Of a stretch of DNA of 64,000 nt, positions 31,110 through 42,879 are shown one piece after another; the first letter of the stretch is position 1; each line of letters begins with the position of its first letter. The notes below the pieces were generated by a model. The model had not been told where the DNA came from. It saw only the letters and a program-made list of their open reading frames with translations, and made no database searches. Source of the DNA: Atherix ibis (Eukaryota > Arthropoda > Insecta > Diptera > Athericidae); contig OY282606.1 in the NCBI GenBank assembly GCA_958298945.1, positions 56,371,920 through 56,435,919 on the forward strand, in the 5' to 3' direction. The translations under genes and the position numbers were made by a program.

Positions 31110-33873
31110 TTCTAAGGGCTCGTTGCAAAGACTTCGTTTTTCTGTTGACCTAGACCGAATTTGTGTTGTTTATATTTTCTGGGAATGGTCATTTTAATTA
31201 TTCTTCAACCTAAGCTAAATCGGTGAATATGTCACAACGTTTTTTATGGAAGTGCGTGCTTCGAGTGTAGTTGTAGCGATCCTATGAAAATTTTACAATT
31301 TACTTCCTTCTTTCTTGTTTGTCTTATAAATTATTTTCTTCCTTGCTAATATATAAATGAAGGAAAAATTATACTGCCAGTTTCATTCCTTGAGACTATA
31401 ACCACAACATTTTTGATTTATTATAAAAATTCGTATGTGTGGTGGTTGGGAGGAAATCTCAACGCAAAAAGAGCTACAGTCGATTTTCGAAACAAGGCAG
31501 TCAGATCTACCCTGTACCACTTATTTGGATCGATCTCTGGAACAACCAGCAATACAAAAATAAAATTTAAATTTTTGTGATCGCGTTTGAGGCTAGTTTT
31601 TTTTATATGAGTAAAACCTGCTTACCTTCATTATTTATTAATACAAATAAGTCACATATCGCAAATAGTTAAGAAATAAATTCAATCAACTTAAAACTAG
31701 GGTTTATTTATTGTATTTACAATAAAATAATCATTTATAATCGATATTATACATCATGCTCTATTATTTTAATGTAAAACTAATTTGATTTATTTAATAA
31801 ATATATTCGTGGGACTTCATATGCCCACCAATATTCTTCTACTCATTTTTGGCACAATGCTTTTGTAGTAGAATCTACTTGTCTATGCTTATAGACAATA
31901 ATTTTTTTAGCATTAATTTAGTATACATTTATGAGCGCTATTTTTAGAAAACAAACTAATTGGTCTTTTTAATTGGTTTGTTATTGGTTATAATTAGTTA
32001 ATATATTGTGAATAGCATATAACGTACAAAAAACATTCTACACAAACAATTAAAAAAAAATTTACTACCAAGTCAATGAACGCAAGGTAACGGATTGGTG
32101 GTGGCATAAATATATTCCAAATAGTTGGATTATGCCATATACACTTAGTATTTTATTTTTATACATTTTAAAACTTAATCTTTTTATATTTTGCAAGATA
32201 GAGTCAAATAAATGTTACAGAGTAGATCAAGCCACCATATTTCAAAAATGGACTATAGCTCGTTTAATGTAGAGATACTTTTTTACTTTTTTTTATACAT
32301 ATTAAACTAAAGAATCCTCCCTAGAAATATTTACACCGATACACAAAATCCGCTTCATAAAATTGATAATGTTTTAAAGTATTCCAAAATATTATATATG
32401 AATTTATAAAAAAACACAAAAACATTCATTATTAAAATACAATAGTAGTTTTTTTATATAATAAAATCAATTTTATTTAATGCTAGGATAAAAATAATTC
32501 TTGTGTGAACTGATATTTAATAAAATATGAACAAAAATTTTACAAGTAATTACAAATGAGCTTTAACAAAATTTAAAAAAAATTAAATTATAAATGAAAT
32601 TTATTTTTCCGTTAAATTTCATAATTTTCTTTTAAATAAAATATTTGAACAAAAATGAAAATGAATAAATTATATTACATACGAGCATGGAAAAGTATTA
32701 GCTTTTAACATCAGAAGTATGTATAACGCTCCTATCGTAAATCGAAGTTCTCCATAGCAAATATTGGCACCGATCAATCTCAAGTGCTTTGCATATATTC
32801 TTGGTTAATATTTTACATAATAAAGCAGTCATTTTGAGAAATTTCTATCGAAGGCCACAATTATAGCGAACAAGTTCAAGTACTGATGCGACCTTTTCCA
32901 TATCATTATTCCCTTCCACGTAATCAAGTTTCAATGACTTCCTATTCGGTAATCCCATTATAATATCAAAATTTCGTATTTCTACATCCTTTGTAGAATT
33001 TCGTATTCCACTTATAGCCGCTATTCAGACGACGAAATAATGGTAATTTCTTTATAATATAAAGTACAAGATATCATAACACTGTAGAGTCCTTAAGCTT
33101 TGAGAAGGAATGAGACCAGTTAGCTAATACTCTTATTACATTGGAATTCAAGCAATCTTTTAACAAAATAGATCTATGCAGATTTATGCATAATGGCATA
33201 CTTTCAAGTCGGATCCCCTAAATTAAATTAAGGATTCTGTTGTTCAAATCTTAGCTATTCGCCTTCAATTCTAATTTCAAATCATGAATGGCAATAGAAT
33301 AAGATAAGAATAGTGCATCGTTCTGCATTATGTGCATTTTAAATACGTTATTTCCACAACAAATATTTTATCAACTCTTAGTTACTCGGAATAATGTGCC
33401 TTTTATATTAGATTCACCACTTAAGTGAGGATGCAAGTAAACAAAGATGCCCCAACGATGTTTTGCTCTCTATAAACTCGCAGTTTTGTATGAATGCACT
33501 TTTTAATTTATGCGCATTCATATGTGATATGTACTAAACCAGAATTATTAGCTAGTATCTTAGTAAATTTGTGCACAATAATTAAAGGTTTTTGTTAATA
33601 TCATTTAATTTGTTTAAGATTAGAGTATTTTCTTAAATTTATAAAGATTGAGGTTAAGATAAAAATATATATTTATATACAAAGTAGATGGCAGTGTTTA
33701 GATTATATTGTAAGTTTTTATCAAAGACAATCTTTTTTACAATGCCTGTGTATTTTGAAGAAAGGAATTGCTGAAATTTAAAAAAAAAATAAACTCTCGT
33801 ATTTATAATAAAAACAAGATACGCTTTTAGGATAGCTGTTTATTGATTATTTTCTTCCAATTCCTTCCTTTTT
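31110..33873. other. AT-rich non-coding stretch
   Basis: No firm gene or element. At about 31440-31550 (plus) a frame reads WWLGGNLNAKRATVDFRNKA, faintly like a LINE endonuclease GGDFNAK block, but it is too short and too diverged to call. Confidence 0.45.
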
Positions 33874-34088
33874 CCACTTTAGCGTGGGCAGTGGAAGAAA
33901 CCGACAATTAAGGACCACATTACTCCGGTCGTAAGCCGCTTTAGCGTGGGCAGTGGAAGACGTAATGTGGCCCTTTTTTCACTTTAGCTAAAGCGGCTTA
34001 CGACCGGAGTAATGTGGCCCTTTTTTCACTTTAGCGTGGGCAGTGGAAGAAACCGACCTATTGCCACACTACTTCCGGTCGTAAGCCA
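33874..34088. repeat. compound direct and inverted repeat
   Basis: A unit beginning cactttagcgtgggcagtgg (33875-33936) recurs in direct orientation at 34028-34088. A third partial copy starts at 33937. Between them an exact 31-bp inverted pair (33915-33945 and 33987-34017, ccacattactccggtcgtaa and onward) puts part of the unit in the opposite direction. taatgtggcccttttttcac also occurs twice (33963 and 34011). GC content is higher than in the flanks. No reading frame. It looks like repeated template switching, or a fold-back element. Confidence 0.88.
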
Positions 34089-34128
34089 TATTATATGTCT
34101 TAATGGCAGTGTCATATCATAAAGCACT

Positions 34129-34500
34129 AAAATTTGGTACCTAGGAGTGTACTTTGATAAACGCTTAATATAGAACCCACACATAGGACGTACAAATCTA
34201 GAACGAAGCCGACGATACCGTTAAATACTTCGACTTATTGACAAATGTTTTGAACTTATAATAGATGACAAAGTAAAAATATTGAAACGCGTTATTGGAA
34301 GTTTAGGTCTCTATTCCCATTAAATCCAATTGCTCTAGTCAAAAATACCATACTTCGCAAAATTGTTGATGATCTTTTTTATGTTTGTATTATTCTCTTG
34401 TTTGGTATCTTACCTCTATGTGCATCCATATAAATATCTACCGACGACTTAAAAGTCAGTAGTATCGATTTTAATTGATATTTAACTCTCATAACCTTCT
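34129..34500 (+). pseudogene. Jockey LINE RT C-terminal remnant
   Basis: Plus-strand frame: IWYLGVYFDKRLI.NPHI.RTNLERSRRYR.ILRLIDKCFELIIDDKVKIL, matching the post-FADD region of Jockey RT (YLG..LD.RLTW..HI and further), with two stops. A second weak block near 34370 (LRKIVDDLFYV) matches LRKIVNAPWYV in the other Jockey copies. The element lacks both ends. Confidence 0.65.
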
Positions 34501-35308
34501 ATATTAATTACTACTGTTATGTAAATCTACTTACATAATTCTGCAAACTTTGCAAAGAGAAATGGCCTCCCAAGCTCTACGAATTTATACCATTAAACTT
34601 CTTTCTTAATGTATCAGCGTCTTACAATACCACAACCAAAGGTTTGATCTTGGCCTGCGGAATAAAATAACCCCTGGTATACTGGTGCTGCTCTAAATCA
34701 AGCCCAACAACTCTTTGATATCCTAGCCAATCTCGAAGGTATAGTCTATCTCGAACACTTCTAGCATAATTGTGACCACTGTAGACATTCTAAGTAGGGT
34801 CTTCCATATCCATATGCATTAAATAAACAGCCCATCGCACCTTATTAAGCTTAATATTAGGAATGCATAGTTGATCGTGTTATAACTTATAGATTTTATT
34901 ATTTAATGGACTTCAAAATCATTAACTCTCATGTGGACGCCCAAAAATTCTTCGTAGGATCCTCTTCTCAAACACGGTTAACAAAAGCTTTTTGCAATCT
35001 CCAAACAATAAGATTTTCAATCTCCAAACAATATTTAAGGATTGACAAGGCCAAACTCTACTATAATAGTTCTGATTTCAAGTTGCGATATTTCCAGCTA
35101 GACTGACTAAAAAGCTATTTTAGATTTTAAAAGCCGTACACGAATTTCTTTTTCATGTTTTTATCGGCTGTTATGTTTAATCTTAATTTCAATGAGTCAT
35201 GATTAAATTAAAAGAAAAATTAATGTGAATTTAGAAGCTCTTATTTTTGAAAAAAATGTTCTTATTATTTCTTTAATTAAAAAGAAAAATATTCTTATTG
35301 TAACTAGT
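34501..35308. other. non-coding stretch
   Basis: No gene or element recognised. Confidence 0.45.
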
Positions 35309-35910
35309 ATTTTGTAATAATACGATCTGCGACCGTGCCATCCTGGATGGGACTGGGCGTGGTTAGTACTCGGATGGGTGACCACTTTGGAAAACCGCGT
35401 GTCGCAGGTAGGTAGCGGGTTCGACTCCCGCTGCCGCCATCTCGGCATTGGTGCCGGGGTGAGAGGCCGACTACAAGCCTTACATATGTAGTCCGTAGGG
35501 TCCTCCAACGTCACTGGGGGTTGCTTCTCTGGCCTGATAAGCCGCAAGCCATTAAAAAAAAAACATCTTATCATGAAACAGCACAAGAATAATCATCCGG
35601 ATCCGCACCTCAGGCAAGAACTCATTTGGCTTTCATCGTACTCAGGGCAAAAACCGTACATCAGGCAAAAAACCCAAGACCGTACCCCAGGCAAAAACCC
35701 AAAAGGCAGAAGTAGATGGAAGAGAGTTCACGGAAGCATCCGGACCGTACCTCAAGACCGTACCTAAGGCCCTAAGGCAGAAGCAGACGGAAGAGCGACT
35801 GTGTTGTCATTACTATGTGTGTATAAAAATGCATATATGTGTTAAAAATTGTACAAATGTAGAAAATGAAAACCTGTCAAATAAATAAATAATAAATTTT
35901 GTAATAATAC
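35309..35910 (+). mobile_element. SINE with 5S rRNA-derived head (35324-35895) and its target duplications
   Basis: Flanked by a perfect 15-bp direct repeat attttgtaataatac (35309-35323 and 35896-35910). The head (35324-35410) matches the 3' half of 5S rRNA: gtggttagtactcggatggg, then tgaccac and accgcgtgtcgcag. The first bases ctgcgac (35327-35333) pair exactly with gtcgcag (35401-35407), so helix I is preserved. A tRNA-like T-arm follows: 6-bp stem agcggg/cccgct around ttcgact (35414-35432), a box B. A(10) at 35554-35563 would end a normal SINE. A further 330 bp with imperfect repeats of accgtacctcaggc-like sequence and a TATAAA-containing stretch then leads to a second tail, aaataaataaataataa, directly before the duplication. 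Such elements are transcribed by RNA polymerase III and mobilised by LINE enzymes. Confidence 0.88.
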
Positions 35911-36589
35911 CTTACGTGTTGTTTTGGCATTTTAAATTTCTTTCATTATAAAATATATCAATTTTAAGCTTACGTACTAATAAGGTACACAAGTACCGTG
36001 TTAATCAATATTCCAGAAATAAATTTTATTTCTAGTTTTATTAATTTATAATTGCATACTTTTATCAATCTGCTATCATTACAATATTACTTTTAAAAGC
36101 TTATTTGCATTTATTTCAGAAACATGTGCGTTTCCTTATGTTTCTAAGATTTTTCTAAATATCTTTTATTTTGCAAAAATATAATATAAAGTTTGAATGT
36201 AATTATTAGAAGGTGATAAGAGAAAAACGAATAAGATGAGAAATTGAATGGAATATTCAGTAACATTATTTTACCTAAATTCCTTAAAAGATTGTTTTTT
36301 GGTTCACCATAATAATAGGATAGGGATGTAGTGTGTCTACAATGTGTACTGTAGTATTTTGGCACATTTTGGTATATTAATTTTATTAAGTAGGCTTAGA
36401 TGTGAATTGATAAGTTTACATACACAATTTTGGTTTTGACTTTTGTCTATTACATTATTAATATTTCTTTTTAGATGTTTAAAATTACAAAAAAATATGT
36501 TGTAACATAAAATAAAATAAAAGAATTATTTGTGTTAAACAATATTGTAAAGTTCAAAACAAATAATAATAATTTTTTTATAATATTAT
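35911..36589. other. AT-rich non-coding stretch
   Basis: No gene recognised. Minus-strand open frames here are F/I/L-rich and probably chance. Confidence 0.45.
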
Positions 36590-36873
36590 ATAAAAAATAC
36601 ACGTTGTGATCAATGATGGAATAACTGTCATAAGAGACATGTGAGGCGTACGGTGTTTCTCTATCTGGTAACTCTTCTATCCATTTACTTTTAATTTCCA
36701 TCTCTGAAGTCATTATTGGAGATTTTTGTTGTGGGATACTAGGTTTCTTGGGAGTATTTGAGTATTGAAGTGGGATACAAGAATAGTGTTATTGTCCGAA
36801 ATCATAGTTTTGAAATTAGTTGAGATATCAAAGTAAAAAGAAATTGAGTTGAATTGGAACAAGGATATTACCT
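36590..36873 (-). pseudogene. Jockey LINE RT, downstream half of an interrupted copy
   Basis: Minus strand, continuing the copy whose upstream half is at 38455-38765. It starts at the inserted R1 element with GVPQGNILVPIQ (motif B). A decayed motif C region follows (MISDNNTILVSHFNTQI where the family has FADDTAIL) and then DFRDGNLKVNG.KSYQI (family W...WKLKVNE.KS.QI). Several shifts. Confidence 0.75.
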
Positions 36874-36887
36874 TGAGGCACACCGGC

Positions 36888-38440
36888 TTTTTTTTTAAGT
36901 TTATATTAATGAGGTACAGGGGGAAACCTTCAAAAGGTACTCGCCTGGAAAAACCTTCTACCTGTCAGACGACTTATGCGGGATTTTAACCTCACTTAAA
37001 CCTAACCTGCACTTCTAACCTTGCTCCCGGAACGATGGTTCCTCGGCGGCACTCTTTGTAAATACTACTTCGTCGGGGTGTTCTTTTAGATGTTATTGCT
37101 GTCCTGATGTTATGACGCCTCGCGGCCTATTCTTCGTACGTGGTGCAAATTACCTTGATGATAGATTCCGCGTACTCTGCAACTCTGTTCCAAGCCAATG
37201 GGCTCTTCAGCATGCACTCCACTATGTTTCCTGCTCTGATGGAATGGTACAGTTCTGCCCGTGTCTCCTCGTATTAGGGGCATTGGAAGAATACGTGTTC
37301 TGTATCTTCGATCACATCGCGGCAATGATGACAGTTTGGGAAGTCAGTTCTCTTGAGTCTGTGCAAGTATGCCCGAAAGCATCCGTGCCCAGTCAAGAGT
37401 TGTGTGATGTAATACCCGACTTCCCCGTGCAGGCGAGTGACCCATTTGGTGACATCTGGGATCAGTCGACGAGTCCACCGACCCTTCGTCGAGCTGTCCC
37501 ACCTCTCTTGCCAGACGCGAAGACTCTCGGGTCTCTCCTCTTCACATGGTACCTTTCGCCGCTCTTCCTTCTCCCCACGATATTGGCGTTCCCTCTCTCT
37601 TGCCAGGATGTCGATGGATGGCATGATGCCACGACGTTGACCGCATCGTGTGATACCATTCGGTATGGCGACGCTACTCTGATCGCTGAGAGCCGCTGGA
37701 CTACTGACATTATCTTGCGGTACGTTGTTAGCTCTAGCGTATTCGCCCATACTGGTGCTCCATATAGCAGGACGGAAGTAACTACAGTTGCCAGTAGTCG
37801 CCTTCGGATTTGCCTGGGGCCTCGATATTGGGCATTATCCGCGAGAGCGCGCCCTGTACCGCTGATGTCTTCCTGCTGACGCTGGAGATATGCTCCTTGT
37901 AGTTGAGTCTGGTATCCAAGACCATACCTAGATACCGGATGTAGGGTAGCGACTTGATGTCGTGGTCACCTACTCTTATGATGATGCCGATGTCATCCAC
38001 TGTCTTATCCTCCGGATGGTGGTGGGGAATGCGGCTTCCAGTTCTTACATGACGTTCCACAAGAGTGGCCTCAGGACAGAGCCCTGAGGTTTCCCTCCCG
38101 TGACCTCATGCTCCGCTGGCCCCTCATCCGTCTCGTAGTGCAGTAGTCGATCACTGAAGTATGATCTGACCATCCTTCGTAGGTAGTAGGGCACGCCCAT
38201 ATTCTGAAGAGCCTCCAAGACTCGGTCCCAGCGGGCCGAGTTAAACGCATTGTTGATGTGCAGAGTGATAATGAAGCAATACTTTTTGGAGCCACCTTCC
38301 CATCTCTTTCCTGAGATGGCTTCCATTGTGATGCTCGTTCCGAGTTCCAGCGCGTCGATGGTGGATCTTCCCCTTCCTGAATACGAATTGGAATTCGGAG
38401 AGTTAAGGATCAATGTATTGCTCAATACATTGATCAATAA
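36888..38440 (-). mobile_element. R1-clade LINE, copy C, inserted in a Jockey LINE
   Basis: 1,553 bp, 5' truncated, with its 3' poly(A) tail seen as t(9) at 36888-36896. It is bounded by a 14-bp target duplication, tgaggcacaccggc (36874-36887) and tgaggcacaacggc (38441-38454), one mismatch. The duplicated sequence is the part of the host Jockey RT that encodes the GVPQG motif. The family is distinct from copies A and B. Confidence 0.92.
37115..38437 (-). pseudogene. R1-clade LINE ORF2 remnant (RT to zinc knuckle)
   Basis: RT: SEFQFVFRKG in one frame, then GRSTIDALELGTSITMEAIS, LHINNAFNSARWDRVLEALQ (motif A with the catalytic Asp of family LDIRNAF changed to His) and GGKPQGSVLRPLLWNVM (motif B). 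A deletion removes motif C. It continues YIRYLGMVLDTRLNYKEHIS, then in further frames LLYGAPVWANTL and RWTRRLIPDVTKWVTRLHGE, and the zinc knuckle CHHCRDVIEDTEHVFFQC (C-x2-C-x8-H-x4-C). Frames change at least four times. Base composition is markedly GC-richer than the flanks, as expected of a fairly recent insertion. Confidence 0.87.
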
Positions 38441-38454
38441 TGAGGCACAACGGC

Positions 38455-38765
38455 TGTGATAGCATCTGTATATTTTAGAGTAGTTGCATTGGAAGAGATA
38501 TGATCTTGAAATAAGGAACTATGTGGAGGAAAGAATCTTCTTAAATTTCCAAAGCAGTTCAGCATGCCATACTTGATCAAAGGCATGTGGTATATGTAGA
38601 AACATGACTGAAGAGTACTCTTCTAAATGCAGAATATAAAAATTATAAGCTTTTGGTAATATGCGTTCAATATTGTTAATGTCAAAATGTCTCTATTAAC
38701 ATTTCTATTTTCGAGTTCTTGAAAAAGCAAATTTCAGGTATGCAAGGACTTTAAATGGAAAAATA
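38455..38765 (-). pseudogene. Jockey LINE RT, upstream half of an interrupted copy
   Basis: Minus-strand RT with FDINNIERILPKAYNFYI, EEYSSVMFLHIPHAFDQVWH (motif A; the Asp of FLDI.QAFD is His, the second Asp is kept) and LLWKFKKILSST, LISRSYLF. Similarity stops at the R1 insertion, and the following RT residues resume at 36873. Confidence 0.75.
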
Positions 38766-39461
38766 AAATTTAATTTAGCCAGCTTGATCATGAATCAAGA
38801 AGAATGGAGATTATTTTATAAACTTATAAAAGAAAATTAGATATTAAAATATATGGTTACAAGTACTTCCAATATTGAATAATCGCTTGTTTTTTAAAGA
38901 AAATTAGAATATTTTTTTATTTTTTGTAATAAGGTTAAGTAACTATTTGCGTTCACATTAATTACGATTGAATTTTATTAGTGCCATACGATTTTTGTAA
39001 AAACATTTATATTCTACTAGTGACTTTATTTTCTGTTTATTGCAAATATAATAAAATGATAAATGCTAGTTTAAAAGCATAAATTAGTATTTTGGAGGAA
39101 GCTATGGAGACAGACAACGTATTGCCATATTCCTCCCCTCCGCCGCACTTAGGTATTTCCTCTTCTCCCACCACCTTCAATGCCACGACCACTTCACACA
39201 TAAAATAAGCTAAACTGAGTCACTCCAATAACCAATAAGTGATGATTACCGTAATGACAATCTATTATTAACAACTAAATCAAGAGTTGCTGCAGATCAA
39301 TTTATGAATGCCAAATCAATTGATATTGATGGTTCAAAATTGATTTCTTCTCTACAAATCTCCCTAAATCAAGTCAAGGGAACATTTTTTTATAAATAAT
39401 TTGCCAATACTTCCGAAAAGGAAATTATTAGCAATTTAGTAATATTTACTGTGGTGATATA
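38766..39461. other. non-coding stretch
   Basis: AT-rich. At 39104-39210 a Pro/Ser/Thr-rich frame METDNVLPYSSPPPHLGISS resembles the start of a Jockey-type ORF1 in composition only, so it is not called. Confidence 0.4.
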
Positions 39462-40699
39462 CCAGGGGTATATGCTTAAATCCGCTGTTTGGTCATAGAT
39501 GGCGTGAGTAAGCGTATTAAGCTACCATGGGCACATCATACTTTTTTTATGAGTTTGATATCTGTCAACATTAATCAGTACATATTGTCAGTAATTTCGT
39601 ACAACAACATACATTTTTCCTTTGGTAATCATGTCTAGATTTGTACCAGAAAAAGAGCATGTGCGGGAAGCTCTGATTTTCTGCTTGAATTTGAAGAAAT
39701 CGGCTGCCAAATCACATCGAATGCTGATGGAGGCCTATGGTGACAGTGCTTTATCGGAAACAACGTACAGAGATTGGTTTCGTCGGTTCAAAGGTGGCAA
39801 TTTTGACTTGTGGGACAAGAAACGTGAAAATCGGCCTAGAAAGGTTGAGGACCATCAATTGCAGGCTCTTTTGGACGAAGACGATACCCGATCGCAAAAA
39901 ATGCTCGCGGAGCAATTGGGTGTTACTCAATCAGCCATTTCCATGCGTCTGTGTGCCATGAGGAAGATTGAAAAGATTGGAAAATGGGTGCTGCATGAAT
40001 TGAACGATAGACAGATGGAGCGACGTTCCTGCATGGGTTTGTGATAGGCGATAAAAAGTGGATATATTTCGAGAAGCCTAAACGCAAGAAATCATGGGTT
40101 GATTCCGGCCAACCATCAACATCTTCCCTAAGACCAAATCGCTTCGGACGGAAGAAGGTGCTGTGCGTTTGGTGGAATCAGAAGAGTATCATCTACTATG
40201 AGATGTTGAAACCTGGTGAAACTGTCAATGCCCGCCGCTACCACCAACAACTGATCAAATTGCACCGTGCTCTGCGTGAAAAAAGGATGGATTATCAACA
40301 AAGACATGACAAGCTGATTTTCCTCCACGACAACGCACCATCGCACACGTCAAAAATGGTCCGAAAATACTTGGAGACACTCAACTGGGAGGTGCTACCC
40401 TACCCCGCTTATTTAGCAGACCTGGCCCATTCCGACTATCACCGGTTTTCGTCGATGGGCCACGCGCTCGCTAAGCAGCACTTCGATTTTTACGAAGACG
40501 TCCGAAAATGGCTTGATGAGTGGTTTGCCTCGAAAGAGAAGGAATTTTTTTGGCGTGGTATCCACAAATTGCCCGAGAGATGGGGAAAATTTGTAGCTAG
40601 CGAGGGCAAGTACTTTGAATAAATTTGTTTTTGCTTTCTATGAAAAAAAACATGTATTTTTTTGACTAAAAAACAGCGGATTTAAGCTCATACACCCGG
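39462..40699 (+). mobile_element. mauritiana-type mariner transposon with both ends
   Basis: 1,238 bp, TA at each side (39460-39461 and 40700-40701). The terminal repeats are ccaggggtatatgcttaaat with onward ccgctgttt on the left and the complement of ccgggtgtatgagcttaaat, ccgctgttt on the right, a few mismatches. It encodes one broken transposase on the plus strand. Its clean ends suggest a relatively late insertion. Confidence 0.92.
39631..40622 (+). pseudogene. mauritiana-type mariner transposase, internal deletion
   Basis: Starts MSRFVPEKEHVREALIFCLN (39631), the form seen in mauritiana-subfamily (Mos1-like) transposases. Order: helix-turn-helix with SHRMLMEAYGD, second HTH with LAEQLGVTQSAISMRL, WVLHELNDRQMERR, then a gap. 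About 50 bp encoding some 15 residues before FLHGFVIGDKKW are missing and the frame shifts near 40030. The first catalytic Asp is in GDKKW (family GDEKW), the second in LHDNAPSH. The third is in the altered block LADLAHSDYHRF (family SPDLAPSDYHLF), the aligned Asp retained. WRGIHKLPERWGKFVASEGK ends the protein at its normal C-terminus. Confidence 0.92.
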
Positions 40700-40701
40700 T
40701 A

Positions 40702-42814
40702 GGTATTTTAAAAATGTTTTAATAAAAAAAATATCATTTTTACTTGTATGTTTAATCAAAAGATTTATTTTGTCATCGTAAAGTAAAATAAAATCAGTTA
40801 ATATAGTTGACATTAATAACAATTCTTAAAACAATATTTCAAGCTAAATATTATTTAAAGTAGCTACAAAATAAACAGAAGCAGTGTTCTTCTGAGTTCG
40901 ACTCCAGCTAGTAGAATTTCCAAAGTGTTCGCTAAATGGCATGGGTAGAAATTTCTGTACAAATTTCACTGAAAACTACCATTAATAAAATCTTTTTTGG
41001 ATGTGTGTATTATGAAAAATATAAAGGGATGATTTTGACAATCACTATTGAATATTTTTTTTTATTGGTATTACCAGTTAAATACATTTTTTTAAATCTA
41101 AAGTTTAACTGTATAAATTTGATAACAAAATATCAAATAAAGAATCCATAACCAGATTTCATTATAATTTTTTATTCATTCAGTTATAATAAAATATTTA
41201 TCAAAGAGCAATCTTTCAAATAAATCTGTTAAAGTAATCAAAAGAGTGATTTCTTCTGGCGTTTTGACATCGATTTGACAAACAAAATTGCAAAAATGTG
41301 AAAACATTTGCCCAAAATGAAAAATTTATTGCAACAAAATATTCTGACAGTTGTCACATGTAATTCATGGGAAATTTTACCTTCGGGGATAGTGTGATAT
41401 ACTTGCACGAATACATAGTAAGTAGTAGTAGTAGTAGTAGTAGTAAGTAGTCTACCGAGGAAAATGTACTCGCACTTGTTTACATGAATAAAAAGATGAA
41501 ATCCTGTTGATTTCTAAGATCATAAGGTTCAACTTCCTTATTGTTCAAACAACATATACACCATTTGATTTTTGAGGGGATGAATTTTCCCTTGAAAATT
41601 TAGCAGGAAAAAGAGTTTTTTAGGTGCTTACCTACGCAGTAAAAATATGTTCGTGTAACGCACAATCGAACAGAAAATAATAAAAGAATGAACGAATGAA
41701 CAGCCATATGTTGCTTGCGTTGATATATTCATACTATTGTAGTATGTAATCTGAAGAAGAGGGTAGTCCTATAATCGGAAATTCATGCTTTTATGCCCAG
41801 TCTCGTAGTTTTGTTTCATATCATTCGACTTAAAAGATTCACAGCCATACATCATCCGGTGTTCTTCTACAATAGTACTCAACAAATGTAGTAGGCGCAG
41901 TAGTCATGAAACTGGAAAAATGATTACACCTTCTGTTGACTTTCTGTTATATTCGAGAATCATATGTCAAATTTCACGACTCCTAAAGGGCTATATACTA
42001 GCACTTGACATGGCAATTTTGCCTTCTTAAATATCATATAATACACAAAGTAAATATGATTAAATTTCAAAGCAAACTGGAATAGAAACTGTAAGTGAAT
42101 TAGTAAAATTTCAATAGAAAATTTCATTCTCAATTTACGTTTTAGTTTAGAAAGTTAATAATACTCGTAGATTGAATATATTGAAAATAATTGTAAATTT
42201 TCTGAGCTGACATAAAATTAATAAAATTAGTTCCAACAAATTGCCTTTAGAAAGAGGAAAAAAGTAAAATTTAATATCTGTTCAATGATGTTAAAAATAC
42301 CAATGCTTCATTCATTATTTTTATTCATATTTAATTTTAATTATTTTGGGAATATTAACTACCACACTACTTTTAGTAATATTTGCATTATTTTATTTAT
42401 ATTATTTGAAATAGAAAATAAAAAATAATCTATATCTAAATAGTCTAAAAGGAAAATTTTTCTAATATTATTTAAAAATAATTAGCAAATTTGCACAAAT
42501 TCGCCGAGTTGTACAAAATTTCGAACAAAATTCGTTAGATCTTATTTTATAAATTTTAAGCCAAATATCGAAGTACTCATATTCAAACATTTAAAAAAAA
42601 TATTCTTATGTTCAATATTATACACATTTATACATTATATTTAATAGGTTGTGGAAGTAGGAGAAATTAAGATAAAGAAAAGAAGTTAATGAATGTGAAA
42701 TTTCAGAGGAATAAGGCTAATTACGAACGTATGCAGAAAATACATTTTCGCGGTTCCTTGTATACTTTTAAGCCATTATTGCGAAGACGATGGGGAAGTT
42801 TGAAGTATGAAGTG
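40702..42814. other. non-coding stretch with a microsatellite
   Basis: No gene recognised. An (agt)8 microsatellite lies at 41421-41445. A box B-like gttcgactcc occurs at 40897-40906 without a supporting box A. Confidence 0.5.
41421..41445. repeat. (AGT)n microsatellite
   Basis: Just over eight uninterrupted agt units. Confidence 0.95.
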
Positions 42815-42874
42815 AAATTTGAAGCTTTACTGTGGAAAGTTTTTTTTTCAAAATTTGAGGCTTTATTGTGGAAA
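42815..42874. repeat. tandem duplication, 36-bp period
   Basis: aaatttgaagctttactgtg (42815) and aaatttgaggctttattgtg (42851) are 36 bp apart, two mismatches over 24 bp. Confidence 0.8.
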
Positions 42875-42879
42875 AATGC

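Noticed and set aside
31436..31560. LINE endonuclease fragment
   Set aside because: A single GGNLNAK-like block without neighbouring motifs is not enough.
35324..35410. A functional 5S rRNA gene
   Set aside because: About a third of the 5S sequence is missing from the middle, and it is part of an element with target duplications.
39104..39210. Jockey ORF1 start
   Set aside because: Similarity is only in Pro/Ser/Thr richness; no zinc knuckle or RNA-binding block follows.
40860..40920. Second tRNA-derived SINE
   Set aside because: Only a box B-like gttcgactcc is seen. No box A at the right distance and no tail.
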